Below are positions 45,784 through 56,447 of a stretch of DNA of 64,000 nucleotides, in pieces. The stretch's first letter is position 1. The number at the start of each line of letters is the position of its first letter. The notes below the pieces were generated by a model. It saw nothing but the letters and a program-made list of their open reading frames with translations, searched no databases and was not told the origin of the DNA. The DNA is from JAFMDF01 sp965277445 (lineage in GTDB: Bacteria; Bacteroidota; Bacteroidia; Chitinophagales; Saprospiraceae). The DNA lies in contig CBDICY010000050.1 of the NCBI GenBank assembly GCA_965277445.1, positions 1,054,001 through 1,118,000 on the forward strand. The letters are read 5' to 3'. The translations under genes and the position numbers were made by a program.

Positions 45784-46137
45784 TTAAACTTCTTCAATGA
45801 TAGACTCTCCGTGTCCTTGGATACCATTTGTCCATTCCCAAGATTCATACAATCTTATTTTCCCATTGGGTAATCTTTCAGGCTTAGAAGTACAAATACC
45901 TGCTCTAAATTCATTTTCGTTATTCCAATGCTGGTAACTCATTTGAATGGTACCGTCTTGTTCAACTCTTCCTAGTATATTTCCTTTTTTAATGTTCCCT
46001 CCGTGATAACTCGCACTAATAACAGCACCTTTTTGTTCGTAATAAAAAGTAGTTTCATTAGATACTTCTCCGCTTTGAGAATTATGGACACTCCTAAATT
46101 CTTTGTTGTGGTAGGACCACGTAGGTACGTTCTTCAT
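45784..46137 (-). CDS. Small soluble protein of the family often misnamed N-acetylglutamate synthase
   Basis: 117 residues. The all-beta protein has repeated strands (TFYYEQKGAVISASYHGGNI, ILGRVEQDGTIQMSYQHWN) and ends ESWEWTNGIQGHGESIIEEV. I recognise the pattern from Bacteroidota proteins annotated as N-acetylglutamate synthase, a label with no support from the fold. Probably a small lipocalin-like or beta-barrel protein. Single gene. Confidence 0.7.
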   Translation of the reverse strand: MKNVPTWSYHNKEFRSVHNSQSGEVSNETTFYYEQKGAVISASYHGGNIKKGNILGRVEQDGTIQMSYQHWNNENEFRAGICTSKPERLPNGKIRLYESWEWTNGIQGHGESIIEEV

Positions 46138-46538
46138 TTATGTGCTCGTGTGTGTAGGTAAAATAAAAAAATCAATGTATAGAACTAGCTCAATTTTGAT
46201 ACCAATCGACTTTATGTCCCACATTATTTCAGTTATTTCACCTTCGTTTTGGTTAAAACAAAAGAAATCCCATAATTGCAATGCAAATTATGGGATTAAT
46301 TCCGGCTATGATTATAGCAGTTTTTTAAATCGGGTTTGTGTAAGTTCCTCAAAGATAAAAAATCTAAAGGAAGTCACAAAGTAAAAACAAGTAATAAATT
46401 ATGAATTGCCTAATAATGACCTATTTTCCATATTAGTAAATAATTATTTGTACTAATCTGTTAATCAGTAGCTAACAAATTATAAAAATGCAGAGAAGTT
46501 AATCTATTTTTTACGCTACTATAAAAATGAAAAGCAAA
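46138..46538. other. Intergenic region with one orphan hairpin
   Basis: About 400 bases without a convincing gene. The hairpin ATCCCATAATT/AATTATGGGAT (46267-46296, loop GCAATGCA) has a T-rich tail (TTTCTTTTG) on the minus strand and might end a small transcript there. Confidence 0.4.
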
Positions 46539-46570
46539 TTTGTATAGTTACTTAAAACTATGTACTTTTA
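46539..46570 (+). promoter_or_regulatory. Putative sigma-A promoter of the OmpA gene
   Basis: TTTG (46539-46542), 20 bases, then TACTTTTA (46563-46570), one change from TAnnTTTG. The expected start lies near 46577, giving a 25-base leader. Confidence 0.5.
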
Positions 46571-46601
46571 GCCAAGTTGTACTTTAAACAACAATATTAC
46601 T

Positions 46602-47483
46602 ATGAGAAAAATATTGATACTAGGATTGGGTCTCCTCTCTTCCTTACTATTTATTCTACCTGCAAGATATGTATATGTTTGCAAGATTATGAATAATTGC
46701 GCTCCGGCTAGCGTTATTCCAACTGATTGGTCAACTACCTTACGTTTAATGGACGGTGATTCGATGTTGCTCAAAGGGTTCGATCATTTCACTTTTGATT
46801 CGGGTAATATCACACCCGATTTATCGTTGAACAATCAAGATTTTTTAGATAAAATAGCAAGCCATCTTAAAGCAAATCCAACTAAAAATTTAACCATAAC
46901 GGGTTTGTATAGAAAATCCGAAGCGGGTCAAAGTTCTGGTATCTACGAAAATTTAGGTATTGCTAGAGCGAACATCATCAGAGATTTTTTAGTGCAAAGA
47001 GGTATTCCTGTGGAACGCATCTCTCTAGATCATGCAGCTACAGCAACAGAAACGTTAAAGCCATCGCTGAAATTTGATTTATTTGAACCTAAACCAGCAG
47101 GTTATGAAAAGGCAGGTGATTTAGTCAAAACACAATTCCGATTTGACAATATGACCTTTTCGGATGCTAATTTTGAATTCAACTCCGATGTTTTTAAACC
47201 AGGTAATGCGTTCAATACATGGGCTGATTCCGTACTTATTTATTTCGGTGATAATATAGACAAATCATTGACTATTATTGGGCATACCGATAACTTAGGA
47301 ACGATTCAATATAATCAAGATTTAGGTTTGCGGAGAGCACAATCTGCCAAAGCTTTTTTTGAAAAAGCGGGGTTAACCACAGCTATTAGCACGACGACAA
47401 AAGGCGAAAAAGCGCCAATTGCTACGAATAAAACAGATCTTGGCAGACAAAAAAATCGTAGAGTTAATTTCATCATTCAATAA
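46602..47483 (+). CDS. OmpA-family protein
   Basis: 293 residues. A signal or anchor segment (LILGLGLLSSLLFILPARYV) is followed by a first OmpA-like half (LTITGLYRKSEAGQSSGIYE, residues 90-150) and a canonical C-terminal OmpA domain (LTIIGHTDNLGTIQYNQDLG, then LRRAQSAKAFFEKAG and GRQKNRRVNFII). It binds peptidoglycan in the periplasm. The coiled-coil gene follows after 54 bases on the same strand and may act with it. Confidence 0.85.
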   Translation: MRKILILGLGLLSSLLFILPARYVYVCKIMNNCAPASVIPTDWSTTLRLMDGDSMLLKGFDHFTFDSGNITPDLSLNNQDFLDKIASHLKANPTKNLTITGLYRKSEAGQSSGIYENLGIARANIIRDFLVQRGIPVERISLDHAATATETLKPSLKFDLFEPKPAGYEKAGDLVKTQFRFDNMTFSDANFEFNSDVFKPGNAFNTWADSVLIYFGDNIDKSLTIIGHTDNLGTIQYNQDLGLRRAQSAKAFFEKAGLTTAISTTTKGEKAPIATNKTDLGRQKNRRVNFIIQ

Positions 47484-47537
47484 ATAGTAAGAGCTAAAGC
47501 ATCAATTTTAAAAACTACACATACTTAATATATTATT

Positions 47538-49334
47538 ATGGATTCTATTAAAACCAATCTCTCAGAATTATTAGCAGCATTTTCTTCAGAAGATAGTTTT
47601 ACTATCTGGACTGCTTTTCTTGCAACTGCCTTCATTGGCTGGTTAATGGGTTATTTATGGGAAAGGAGAAAAATGAAAGCGCTCCAAGAATCCTTAATAA
47701 AAGGAGAACAAGAAAAGAATCATTTCAAAAGTCAATGGGAGAAACTCCAAGATAAATATGCGCTACAAGAAGCAGATTTAAAAAAAGTCAACTTAGAATT
47801 AACCAATAAATCGGCTAGTTTGGAAACAGCTGATGCCGAAAAGCGCACTTTAAACTCTAGATTAAATGCCTCCTTGCTAGATTTAGATAAATCAAAGGAA
47901 GAACTCCAAGAAACGGCTGGCAGAGTAGAAGATTTAAATGACCAGATATTAGGCCTAAGAACTAAAAATTCCCAATTAAGTGCTGCCATAGAAGAAAATG
48001 CTACGGTTGCTGGTCAATATGCCATTGCGCAAGATTCTTCTAAATACGAGCAAGAAGTGGCTGATTTAGCGTCAGAAAATACTTTATTAAAAAATAGCAT
48101 AGCTGCCTTAAAAGCTAATCTAGGATCAGTAGGCACGGCTGGTGCAACTTTACGGATTAGTGAATTAGAACAGGAAAACGAAACTTTAAAAACTCAAATA
48201 GCGACTAGTAGTACTGCAACCGCAACATCTGAAACCGCAGAATTACAAGCCCAATTAGCCGCCTTAGCAACAGAAAAGGAGAAATTGGAAGATTCTTTAG
48301 CAGAAATCACTCAATTAGAAGATGGAAATGAAGCTTTAAACAACACGATTAATAGCTTGATTGAAGAAAATGAACAATTAAAAGAACAAGTAGAAGCACT
48401 TCCACAATATGAATCAGGAAATGAGGTGTTGAACAATAGTATGCAAACTCTATTAACGGAAAATGAAGACCTAAATCGAAGTGCAGAAGAAATCGTACAG
48501 TACGAGGCGGGTAATGCCATTTTAAATGCAACCATCACCGAATTAATAGAAAAGAATGAAGCATTAGAAGCTCAGTTGTCCAATCAATCTAACACACAAA
48601 TAGAATGGTCTGTTGATGAGTCGGATACACTAGCGATTGAGACAGAAGAAGCGGAAGCAATGGATGTCGAGGAAGCTAAAATCAAATTTAAAGCAGCTAT
48701 TGGAGAGCAAATAGCAAAAGCTTCTGCAGAAGAGAGAGATGACTTAAAGCAAATCAATGGCATCGGACCATTCATCGAAGAAAAATTAAATGACTTAGGT
48801 ATTTATACTTTTGAACAAGTCAGTCAATTAGACGAAGAATTGATAGATACCTTGACCAATGCCATTGAGTTTTTCCCAGGAAGAATTGAGCGAGATGATT
48901 GGGTCGGTCAAGCAGATCGTTTGTTTTATACAAAAGGTAGCACCCCACAAGAAATGAATGATACCCCTACTAAAATTACGACTAGAAGATATGCGACGGC
49001 TACCGAAAGAATTGAGCTAAGTACCGCTCCAGCAACTAGTCGATCCATTAAGGCTAGTGCAAGTGCAACTCCTGATAATCTAAAAAAAATAGAAGGCATT
49101 GGTCCAAAAATCGCTGAAATTTTAAATAAAGCAGGTATTTATACTTTTACGAACCTTGCTCAAACACCTGTCGATAGACTAAAAGGTATTCTAGCAGACG
49201 CAGGCAATCGTTATAAATTGCACAATCCTCAAACTTGGCCACAACAAGCAGCGTTGGCCGCAGCAGGTGATTGGGATGCCTTGCAAACTTTGCAAGATCG
49301 CTTAGATGGTGGTAGGGACGTTGCTAAGGGGTAG
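47538..49334 (+). CDS. Membrane-anchored coiled-coil protein with two helix-hairpin-helix domains
   Basis: 598 residues. The N-terminus carries one membrane helix (FTIWTAFLATAFIGWLMGYL), then about 330 residues of coiled coil with repeated NEALNNTINSLIEENEQL-like units. Two HhH modules follow (DLKQINGIGPFIEEKLNDLG near 400-460, and NLKKIEGIGPKIAEILNKAG near 515-580). HhH modules usually bind DNA, so a membrane-bound DNA- or RNA-tethering role is conceivable. In Bacteroidota such proteins are common and unexplained. Confidence 0.8.
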   Translation: MDSIKTNLSELLAAFSSEDSFTIWTAFLATAFIGWLMGYLWERRKMKALQESLIKGEQEKNHFKSQWEKLQDKYALQEADLKKVNLELTNKSASLETADAEKRTLNSRLNASLLDLDKSKEELQETAGRVEDLNDQILGLRTKNSQLSAAIEENATVAGQYAIAQDSSKYEQEVADLASENTLLKNSIAALKANLGSVGTAGATLRISELEQENETLKTQIATSSTATATSETAELQAQLAALATEKEKLEDSLAEITQLEDGNEALNNTINSLIEENEQLKEQVEALPQYESGNEVLNNSMQTLLTENEDLNRSAEEIVQYEAGNAILNATITELIEKNEALEAQLSNQSNTQIEWSVDESDTLAIETEEAEAMDVEEAKIKFKAAIGEQIAKASAEERDDLKQINGIGPFIEEKLNDLGIYTFEQVSQLDEELIDTLTNAIEFFPGRIERDDWVGQADRLFYTKGSTPQEMNDTPTKITTRRYATATERIELSTAPATSRSIKASASATPDNLKKIEGIGPKIAEILNKAGIYTFTNLAQTPVDRLKGILADAGNRYKLHNPQTWPQQAALAAAGDWDALQTLQDRLDGGRDVAKG

Positions 49335-49401
49335 TATTACAGTTTGCAGTAGACAGTATTACAATAGGCAATTTTTAGTTTATACTCATACCCTTAAATC
49401 A

Positions 49402-49772
49402 ATGAATTTTGCAGATTTGTTAGCTTATAAAAAGCTTTTCAATTTGAGGTATCCAAAACTTTTCCAAAAGCAGAAATGTATTCCCTTACTGACCAAATAA
49501 GACGTTCTTCTCGCTCTCCTTGTGCACAAATTGCCGAAGCTTACAGAAAAAGACAGTATTCAAGGCATTATTTGAGTAAATTAAATGATGGCGATGCTGA
49601 AAATTCAGAAACGCAAGTTTAGTTAGCTTTTGCCTACGCTTGCAACTATTTAGAACGTCCAAAATATTTACATCTACACGGTCTTTCATTAGAAGTTGGC
49701 AATTTAGTAGGCAATATAATGAGAAATCCTCAGAAATTTGGTGTAATAATTAAAGAAAAAAGAAAAAGCTAA
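49402..49772 (+). pseudogene. Four-helix-bundle (23S rRNA intervening sequence-type) protein, decayed
   Basis: ATG 49402 starts MNFADLLAYKKLFNL, then the frame is lost. The family sequence resumes in another frame as MYSLTDQIRRSSRSPCAQIA and EAYRKRQYSRHYLSKLNDGD. A TAG (49618-49620) replaces the expected Trp codon in ETQVW. It ends with GNLVGNIMRNPQKFGVI and a stop at 49772. So there is at least one frameshift and one nonsense change. Confidence 0.7.
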
Positions 49773-50421
49773 ACGAAACTTATCTCCTACTATAATATCA
49801 ACTGCCAACTGATATAATAACTAATCACCATACCATTCTCAATCTTCCACATTTTAGTCGTCAAACTGTTAATTCCTACCTTGAAATTTTGAGAATGGGC
49901 AAAAAATAGGTAATTTTATGAAAGTCTATTACCATCTAGCCCAATTTGACTACTTCTGGGCAATTAGTAACAATCCATATATTTTATCGGTATTGTTTTT
50001 GCATTTTAGCAATAAGCAATCCACTTAAGCATTAAGTACGGAATCTCTCAAAATCGCATCCCCCTTTTTAAGTATAATCGTGCTATAATTGGCAATACGT
50101 TATCTGATACTTAGTAACCAAGACTACTAATCAGTTATAATAAGTATTCTTAAGCACCAACCTAAAAAGCAACACATCATCCTTATTATCTATCAACAAT
50201 AAAACGAATAATCATTCCCAATCAAAAAGAAAATATGCTATTGATTTGGCGGATGGTTTTACAATTGATTTAACATAATCTTTGACCTCTTACAGTAGAC
50301 TTTAAATTAGTAACAGTCCTTACAATTTACATAATCAATTGATTATCAATAAATTAAATTAACAACAAGCTACTATTTTTTCATAATCTACTGTATAAGA
50401 ACCTATTAACAATTAGCTATT
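49773..50421. other. Intergenic region, AT-rich
   Basis: About 650 bases with no gene or strong terminator. Short GATTATCAATAAATT-like repeats precede the giant secreted protein gene. The true promoter could not be fixed. Confidence 0.4.
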
Positions 50422-53400
50422 ATGAGAAACCTTAAAACTGTACTTTTTCTCTTTTTTACAGTAATTTGGACCAATGCATTTACCCAAACCACCTTTTTCC
50501 TCTCCCAATCAGAAATCGCTTGTGGGGAACAAACTTGTTTACAAGTCAGCGTACAGGGTTTTACAGATATTCTAGCTTTTCAGTATTCGATGAATTGGGA
50601 TGCTGCAATTCTAGGAAATGCAACAACTCAATCTTTTGGTATTGATGATTTATCCGCTGCTAACTTTAATTTAGCCAACCCAGGCATTGCCAGAATTGGT
50701 TGGGATGATTCCAATACAACTGGAATATCTCTTATTGATAATACCGTTATTTTTGAAATCTGTTTTGATGAAGTCGGAGGAAGTACGGCTACCTCTGTAG
50801 TAGGGTTTTCGGATAATCCAATTGCCATAGAAGTCATCAATGCCCAAGGAGAAATAGTAACCACTAATTTTAATGATGGCTCAATTGCCGTCAATTGTGA
50901 AACAATGGGCGACGATGGAAACACAGGAGGAGAAGATGAGAATACCTCAAATTCCCTAACTTTCTCCGCAAATCAAGCCACCGCTAATTGCGGCGAACAA
51001 ATTTGTGTAGATGTAACCGCAAGTGGTTTCGCAGATATTGTTTCTTTTCAATATTCTATGAATTGGGACGCTGCTTTATTAGGTACGCCTACGCTTCAAC
51101 AGTTTGGTTTACCAGACATGGATGCTAGTCAATTTAATACGGCCACACCGGGTATACTAAGAGTAGGCTATGATGATTCCAGTTTACAAGGAAGAAGTGT
51201 GGCAGATGGCACCGTATTATACCAACTTTGTTTTGATGTAGCAGCAGACGCAACAGGGACTTCCGATCTCCAATTTTCTGCCAATCCAATCGCTATTGAA
51301 GTAGTCAATGTTCAAAGTAATATCCTAACGCCTGTTCTACAAAATGGGACGATTGCTGTTACTTGTGAAGATTCGACAATGACGGATAGCATCCCACCAT
51401 TACCGACCCTTCCTTTAGGGTTTACTATCTCCGCAGATACTTCTAATTGTGGCGAGCAAGTTTGTTTAGATGTAAGTGTTCAAGGATTTATAGATATTAC
51501 CTCTTTCCGTTATTCTACCAATTGGAATTCCCAATTATTAGGAGGAAACGAAATTGGCGAAACCAGTTTACCAGGTATTAGGTTTGGTGACTTAGCACCG
51601 GGTGTTTTCTTTACCGAATGGATAGATTTAAGTGGAGAAGGGTTAACCTTACCAGATAATTCAATTATTTATACGCTTTGTTTTGATCGTTTTACAAGTG
51701 CAGAAAGAACCGTCCCTATCTCTTTTACTAGTGTACCTATTCCAGTTCGAGTAACAGAATCAACTAGTAACAGGAACCTACAACCAGCATTAAATTCAGG
51801 AGAAGTATTTATCACCTGTAATCCAGTAGTCATAGATACGGTAATTAACGACACCGCTGATTCTCTAGTCTTTGCAATTAATAATGTAAATGGAAATTGT
51901 GAAGAACAAGCCTGTTTATCTGTTACGGCTCAAGATTTTAACGACATCTTTTCTTTCCAATATTCTATTGGTTATAATGCCGATTTAGGTGCAGCGAGCG
52001 TGCAAAATTTTGGTTTGGAAGGGCTAACTGAAAACAACTTTAATTTAGCCGAAGCTGGCACTGTTAGAGTCGGTTGGGATGATGCTACTTTAATGGGCGT
52101 ATCCCTACCAGATGACCAAGTACTATTTGATTTATGTTTTGATGTGGCAGCAAATACAGCAGGTAGTTTTGAAGTTGATTTTTCTGGCACTCCCCTAGCA
52201 ATAGAAGCCGTTGATGTAGATGGTAATATTTTAAGCCCTAGTTTACTTGGTGGTGCCTTAATTATCACTTGTGAAGATGCGCCTCCCCCACCAATAGATA
52301 CGATGATTACCCCTGTAGATACAATGGTTACGCCAGAAACCCTACAATTATCCATTGCGGATGGAGTTGTTAGTTGTGGCGAGCAAATTTGTGTGGATGT
52401 AACCGCCAAAGCGTTTAATAACATTTTATCTTTTCAATATTCCATTCTTTGGGATGCAAATGTCCTTGGAAACGCTTCTGTACAACAATTTAATCTTTCT
52501 GGCCTTGGTGCAGGTAATTTTAATGCAGAAGCACCAGGTATTTTACGAGCAGGTTGGACGGACCTTAGTCTTGCAGGCATTACCATGCAAGAAGACGCTG
52601 TTTTATACCAAATTTGTTTTGATGCCATTGGCGATGAAACTGGCAGTACAGCTATTCAATTTTCTAATATTCCATTAGCTATTGAAATATTAGACGAAGA
52701 CGCAACGACTTTAGAAGCAACCTTACAAAATGGAACGGTTACGGTAGATTGTGCGATTGTTGAACCTCCAGTAGATACCATGCCAACAAATATCGGTAAC
52801 GAGTTAACTTTTATTTTATCGCAGACAACTGGCAATTGCGAGAATCAAGTTTGTTTAGACGTAAGTGTAGCCAATTTCAATGATATTTTAACCTATCAAT
52901 ATTCTGTTAATTGGGATGCTTCCGTATTAGGTCAAGCAAGTGTCCAAGGGTTTAATATGCCAAGTTTAGAGGCCACTAATTTTAATACCGCTACGCCTGG
53001 GGTCATCAGAGTCGGTTGGGATGATGCCTTTATTACAGGCGTTAGTTTACCTGACAACCAAGTGATTTACCAGATTTGTTTTAATAATATTGATGCAGCT
53101 ATTGAAAATTTACCCATTACTTTTTCTGGCACACCTACTTCTATTGAAGTAGTTGATGATCAAGATAATTTGATTAATCCTGAATTTATTAATGGCAGTT
53201 TAAGTATCGAATGTGGTGGAGAAAACAACGGAGAAGGAACAACTGAAGGAGACTTAACTTTCAAATTATCTCCTGTCACGGCTACTTGTGGCGAACAAAT
53301 ATGTACAGATGTACAAGTGAGTGGATTTAAGGATATCCTATCTTTCCAATATTCTATTCTTTGGGATGCCGCAACATTAGGTACTGCGACGGTACACTCT

Positions 53401-56382
53401 TTTGGCATACCAGATATTAATGCTAGCAATTTTAATAATAATACAGCAGGCATTTTAAGAATCGGCTGGGATGATACCTTTGTTACGGGGGTCACGATAC
53501 CAGATGATCGCGTTTTATTTCAAGTATGCTTCGATCCTGTTGAGGAAGGTATTGATAATGTAAATTTAGCTTTTTCTGACACCCCAACCTCTATTGAAGT
53601 AGTCGATAGAAATGGACAATTAGTTACACCAATGTTCCAAAATGGATCAATTACTGTAAATTGTGATATGACTGATTCCGTAGATGCGGATAATGATGGA
53701 TTTGCTAGCGATGTAGACTGTGATGATAATAATGCAACTATTAATCCTAATGGCGTAGAAATTGCCAATAATGGGATCGATGAAAATTGTGATGGCGTTG
53801 ACTTGATCGATGCCGATAACGATGGTTTCGATAGTATTGTAGATTGCGATGATAATAATCCAAACATCAATACAGGCGCAACTGAGATTCCTAATAATGG
53901 CATTGATGAGAACTGTGATGGGGTTGATTTAATTGAAAACGTAGCAATTGACGCCGATAATGACGGATTTACCAATGATGTAGATTGCGATGATAATAAT
54001 GCTGCTATTAATCCTAATGCGGTAGAAATTGCCGATAATGGGATTGATGAAAATTGTGATGGCGTTGATTTAGTAACAACTGTATTTCCAGATAATGACG
54101 GAGATGGATTTACCAGCGATGTAGATTGCGATGATAATAATCCAATCATTTATCCTGGCGCAATGGAATTTCCGAATAATGGCGTGGACGAAGATTGTGA
54201 TGGAGTAGCCTTATTTATAGATGCAGATGGAGATGGCTTTAATTCTAGTATTGATTGTGATGATAATAATGCTAATATTAATGCCCGAGCTACTGAAATA
54301 CCCGATAATGGCATTGATGAAGATTGTGATGGGCAAGATTTAGTAACCGTAACAACCTTCCCTGATAATGATGGCGATGGGTTTACAAGTGATGTCGATT
54401 GTGATGATAATAATCCAATTATTTATCCTGGCGCAACCGAGTTTCCAAACAATAATGACGACGAAGATTGTGATGGCATTGCTCAGTTTATTGATGAAGA
54501 CGGAGATGGATTTAATTCAAGTATAGATTGCGATGATAATAATCCGAATATTAATGGGCGAGCTACAGAAATTCCGAATAATGGGATTGATGAGGATTGT
54601 GATGGACAAGATTTAGTAACCGTAACAACCTTCCCTGATAATGATGGCGACGGCTTCACCAGCGATGTTGATTGTGATGATAATAACCCAATTGTCTTCC
54701 CAGGAGCAACTGAATTCCCGAATAATAATGTAGATGAAGATTGTGATGGTATCGCCCAATTTATTGACGCTGATAATGATGGATTTAACTCTAGCATTGA
54801 TTGCGATGATAATAATCCCAACATTAATGGCAATGCAATAGAAATTCCGAATAACGGTATTGACGAAGATTGTAACGGTGCGGACTTAATTCAAAACGTT
54901 GCCGTTGATGCTGATAACGATGGTTTTGATAGTGATGCTGATTGTGATGATAATAATCCAAATATCAATCCTGGTGCGACTGAAATTCCAAATAATGGCA
55001 TTGACGAAGATTGTAACGGTGCGGACTTAATTCAAAACGTTGCCGTTGATGCTGATAACGATGGTTTTGATAGTGATGCTGATTGTGATGATAATAATCC
55101 GAACATTAATCCTGGTGCGACTGAAATTCCAAATAATGGCATTGATGAAGATTGTAACGGTGCGGACTTAATTCAAAACGTTGCCGTTGATGCCGATAAC
55201 GATGGTTTTAATAGTGATGCTGATTGTGATGATAATAATCCGAACATTAATCCTGGTGCGACTGAAATTCCAAATAATGGCATTGATGAAGATTGTAACG
55301 GTGTGGACTTAATTCAAAACGTTGCCGTTGATGCCGATAACGATGGTTTTAATAGTGATGCTGATTGTGATGATAATAATCCGAACATTAATCCTGGTGC
55401 GACTGAAATTCCAAATAATGGCATTGATGAAGATTGTAACGGTGTGGACTTAATTCAAAACGTTGCCGTTGATGCCGATAACGATGGTTTTGATAGTGAT
55501 GCTGATTGTGATGATAATAATCCGAATATCAATCCTGACGCAACAGAAATTCCGAATAATGGCATTGATGAAGACTGTGATGGAGAAGATCTAATAGAAG
55601 CAGATCCTAATGCGGTAACCATTCAATTAGCGGATGTAACCACTACTTGTGGTGGTCAAATCTGTTTAGATGCAACTGTAGGCAATTTCAATGATCTTAT
55701 TTCTTTCCAATATTCTTTAAATTGGGACACAACGGTATTAACGAATGTAAGTACTCAAAACTATACATTAGAAGGGTTAAATAATTCTGCCTTCTTCACG
55801 CCTCAAAATGGTATGATGCGAGTTAGTTGGTTTGATACCCAAGTCAGAGGTGTTTCAGCAGCAGATGACCAGGTCATTTTCCAAATTTGTTTTGATGTGA
55901 TTAGTAATGGAGCGACGACGACGACTGTTCAATTTTCTAATAGTCCTATTCCTATAGAAGTTATTGATAAAGAAAGTAATGAAGTCACCACCAATTTCGT
56001 CGATGGTGAAGTGAGTATTACCAATTGTTCTAATATCATTATGGGCGAAACCAATACTCCATCGATTGCTACTAGCAATGAAAATCCAAATAATTTACCG
56101 CCAAGTGGCACCGTATTTGGTAAAGCAAAAAATGAATTAGGTACTATTCAATTATATCCTAATCCAACTACGAATTATTTGAATCTTACCTTAGAAAATC
56201 CATTACAACAAAATGGCGAGCTTAGATTATACAATATTTGGGGTAAATTATTGCAAACAACGCCTATCGAAAAAGGGCTTCAGCAAACTCAACTCAGTTT
56301 AGGTAAATTTGCTAGTGGCGTTTATCTAATTGAAGTGCAAGAAGGCAATGCTTTTGTAAGGCAACGAGTAGTTCGACAATAA
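50422..56382 (+). CDS. Giant secreted cohesin-like/MopE-repeat protein with T9SS sorting domain
   Basis: 1986 residues. A Sec signal peptide is followed by seven cohesin-like beta-sandwich repeats (each about 140 residues, starting CGEQ[IV]C and containing SFQYS[MI].WD), then fourteen MopE-like metal-binding motifs of 43-48 residues (DADNDGFDSDADCDDNN then GATEIPNNGIDEDC), an eighth cohesin-like repeat, and a type IX secretion sorting domain at the C-terminus (IQLYPNPTTNYLNLTLENP, GVYLIEV). The Asp/Asn-rich loops look like Ca2+ or other metal sites. Surface adhesin or scaffold is the likely role. Repeat copies 10-14 are nearly identical at DNA level. Confidence 0.93.
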   Translation: MRNLKTVLFLFFTVIWTNAFTQTTFFLSQSEIACGEQTCLQVSVQGFTDILAFQYSMNWDAAILGNATTQSFGIDDLSAANFNLANPGIARIGWDDSNTTGISLIDNTVIFEICFDEVGGSTATSVVGFSDNPIAIEVINAQGEIVTTNFNDGSIAVNCETMGDDGNTGGEDENTSNSLTFSANQATANCGEQICVDVTASGFADIVSFQYSMNWDAALLGTPTLQQFGLPDMDASQFNTATPGILRVGYDDSSLQGRSVADGTVLYQLCFDVAADATGTSDLQFSANPIAIEVVNVQSNILTPVLQNGTIAVTCEDSTMTDSIPPLPTLPLGFTISADTSNCGEQVCLDVSVQGFIDITSFRYSTNWNSQLLGGNEIGETSLPGIRFGDLAPGVFFTEWIDLSGEGLTLPDNSIIYTLCFDRFTSAERTVPISFTSVPIPVRVTESTSNRNLQPALNSGEVFITCNPVVIDTVINDTADSLVFAINNVNGNCEEQACLSVTAQDFNDIFSFQYSIGYNADLGAASVQNFGLEGLTENNFNLAEAGTVRVGWDDATLMGVSLPDDQVLFDLCFDVAANTAGSFEVDFSGTPLAIEAVDVDGNILSPSLLGGALIITCEDAPPPPIDTMITPVDTMVTPETLQLSIADGVVSCGEQICVDVTAKAFNNILSFQYSILWDANVLGNASVQQFNLSGLGAGNFNAEAPGILRAGWTDLSLAGITMQEDAVLYQICFDAIGDETGSTAIQFSNIPLAIEILDEDATTLEATLQNGTVTVDCAIVEPPVDTMPTNIGNELTFILSQTTGNCENQVCLDVSVANFNDILTYQYSVNWDASVLGQASVQGFNMPSLEATNFNTATPGVIRVGWDDAFITGVSLPDNQVIYQICFNNIDAAIENLPITFSGTPTSIEVVDDQDNLINPEFINGSLSIECGGENNGEGTTEGDLTFKLSPVTATCGEQICTDVQVSGFKDILSFQYSILWDAATLGTATVHSFGIPDINASNFNNNTAGILRIGWDDTFVTGVTIPDDRVLFQVCFDPVEEGIDNVNLAFSDTPTSIEVVDRNGQLVTPMFQNGSITVNCDMTDSVDADNDGFASDVDCDDNNATINPNGVEIANNGIDENCDGVDLIDADNDGFDSIVDCDDNNPNINTGATEIPNNGIDENCDGVDLIENVAIDADNDGFTNDVDCDDNNAAINPNAVEIADNGIDENCDGVDLVTTVFPDNDGDGFTSDVDCDDNNPIIYPGAMEFPNNGVDEDCDGVALFIDADGDGFNSSIDCDDNNANINARATEIPDNGIDEDCDGQDLVTVTTFPDNDGDGFTSDVDCDDNNPIIYPGATEFPNNNDDEDCDGIAQFIDEDGDGFNSSIDCDDNNPNINGRATEIPNNGIDEDCDGQDLVTVTTFPDNDGDGFTSDVDCDDNNPIVFPGATEFPNNNVDEDCDGIAQFIDADNDGFNSSIDCDDNNPNINGNAIEIPNNGIDEDCNGADLIQNVAVDADNDGFDSDADCDDNNPNINPGATEIPNNGIDEDCNGADLIQNVAVDADNDGFDSDADCDDNNPNINPGATEIPNNGIDEDCNGADLIQNVAVDADNDGFNSDADCDDNNPNINPGATEIPNNGIDEDCNGVDLIQNVAVDADNDGFNSDADCDDNNPNINPGATEIPNNGIDEDCNGVDLIQNVAVDADNDGFDSDADCDDNNPNINPDATEIPNNGIDEDCDGEDLIEADPNAVTIQLADVTTTCGGQICLDATVGNFNDLISFQYSLNWDTTVLTNVSTQNYTLEGLNNSAFFTPQNGMMRVSWFDTQVRGVSAADDQVIFQICFDVISNGATTTTVQFSNSPIPIEVIDKESNEVTTNFVDGEVSITNCSNIIMGETNTPSIATSNENPNNLPPSGTVFGKAKNELGTIQLYPNPTTNYLNLTLENPLQQNGELRLYNIWGKLLQTTPIEKGLQQTQLSLGKFASGVYLIEVQEGNAFVRQRVVRQ
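54840..55560 (+). repeat. 141-bp tandem repeats inside the giant secreted protein gene
   Basis: Units beginning at about 54907, 55048, 55189, 55330 and 55471 (spacing 141) differ by only a few bases, e.g. GATAGTGATGC versus AATAGTGATGC. They encode MopE-like copies 10-14, while earlier copies are more divergent, indicating recent expansion by slippage or unequal exchange. Copy number may vary between strains and may be compressed in assemblies. Confidence 0.9.
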
Positions 56383-56406
56383 TTAACCTTTTAACACTAC
56401 ATCATA

Positions 56407-56447
56407 AAATCCTTTGCGCTAGTATTAGCACAAAGGATTTTTTATTT
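56407..56447 (+). terminator. Rho-independent terminator of the giant secreted protein gene
   Basis: AAATCCTTTGCGCTA (56407-56421) pairs with TAGCACAAAGGATTT (56426-56440) with one G-T, followed by TTTTATTTT. Confidence 0.85.

Noticed and set aside
46142..46384. Plus-strand 80-codon frame
   Set aside because: It contains an orphan hairpin and has no recognisable coding character.
53520..54833. Long minus-strand frames inside the giant secreted protein gene
   Set aside because: They are antisense of the Asp/Asn-rich repeats, and are expected by composition.
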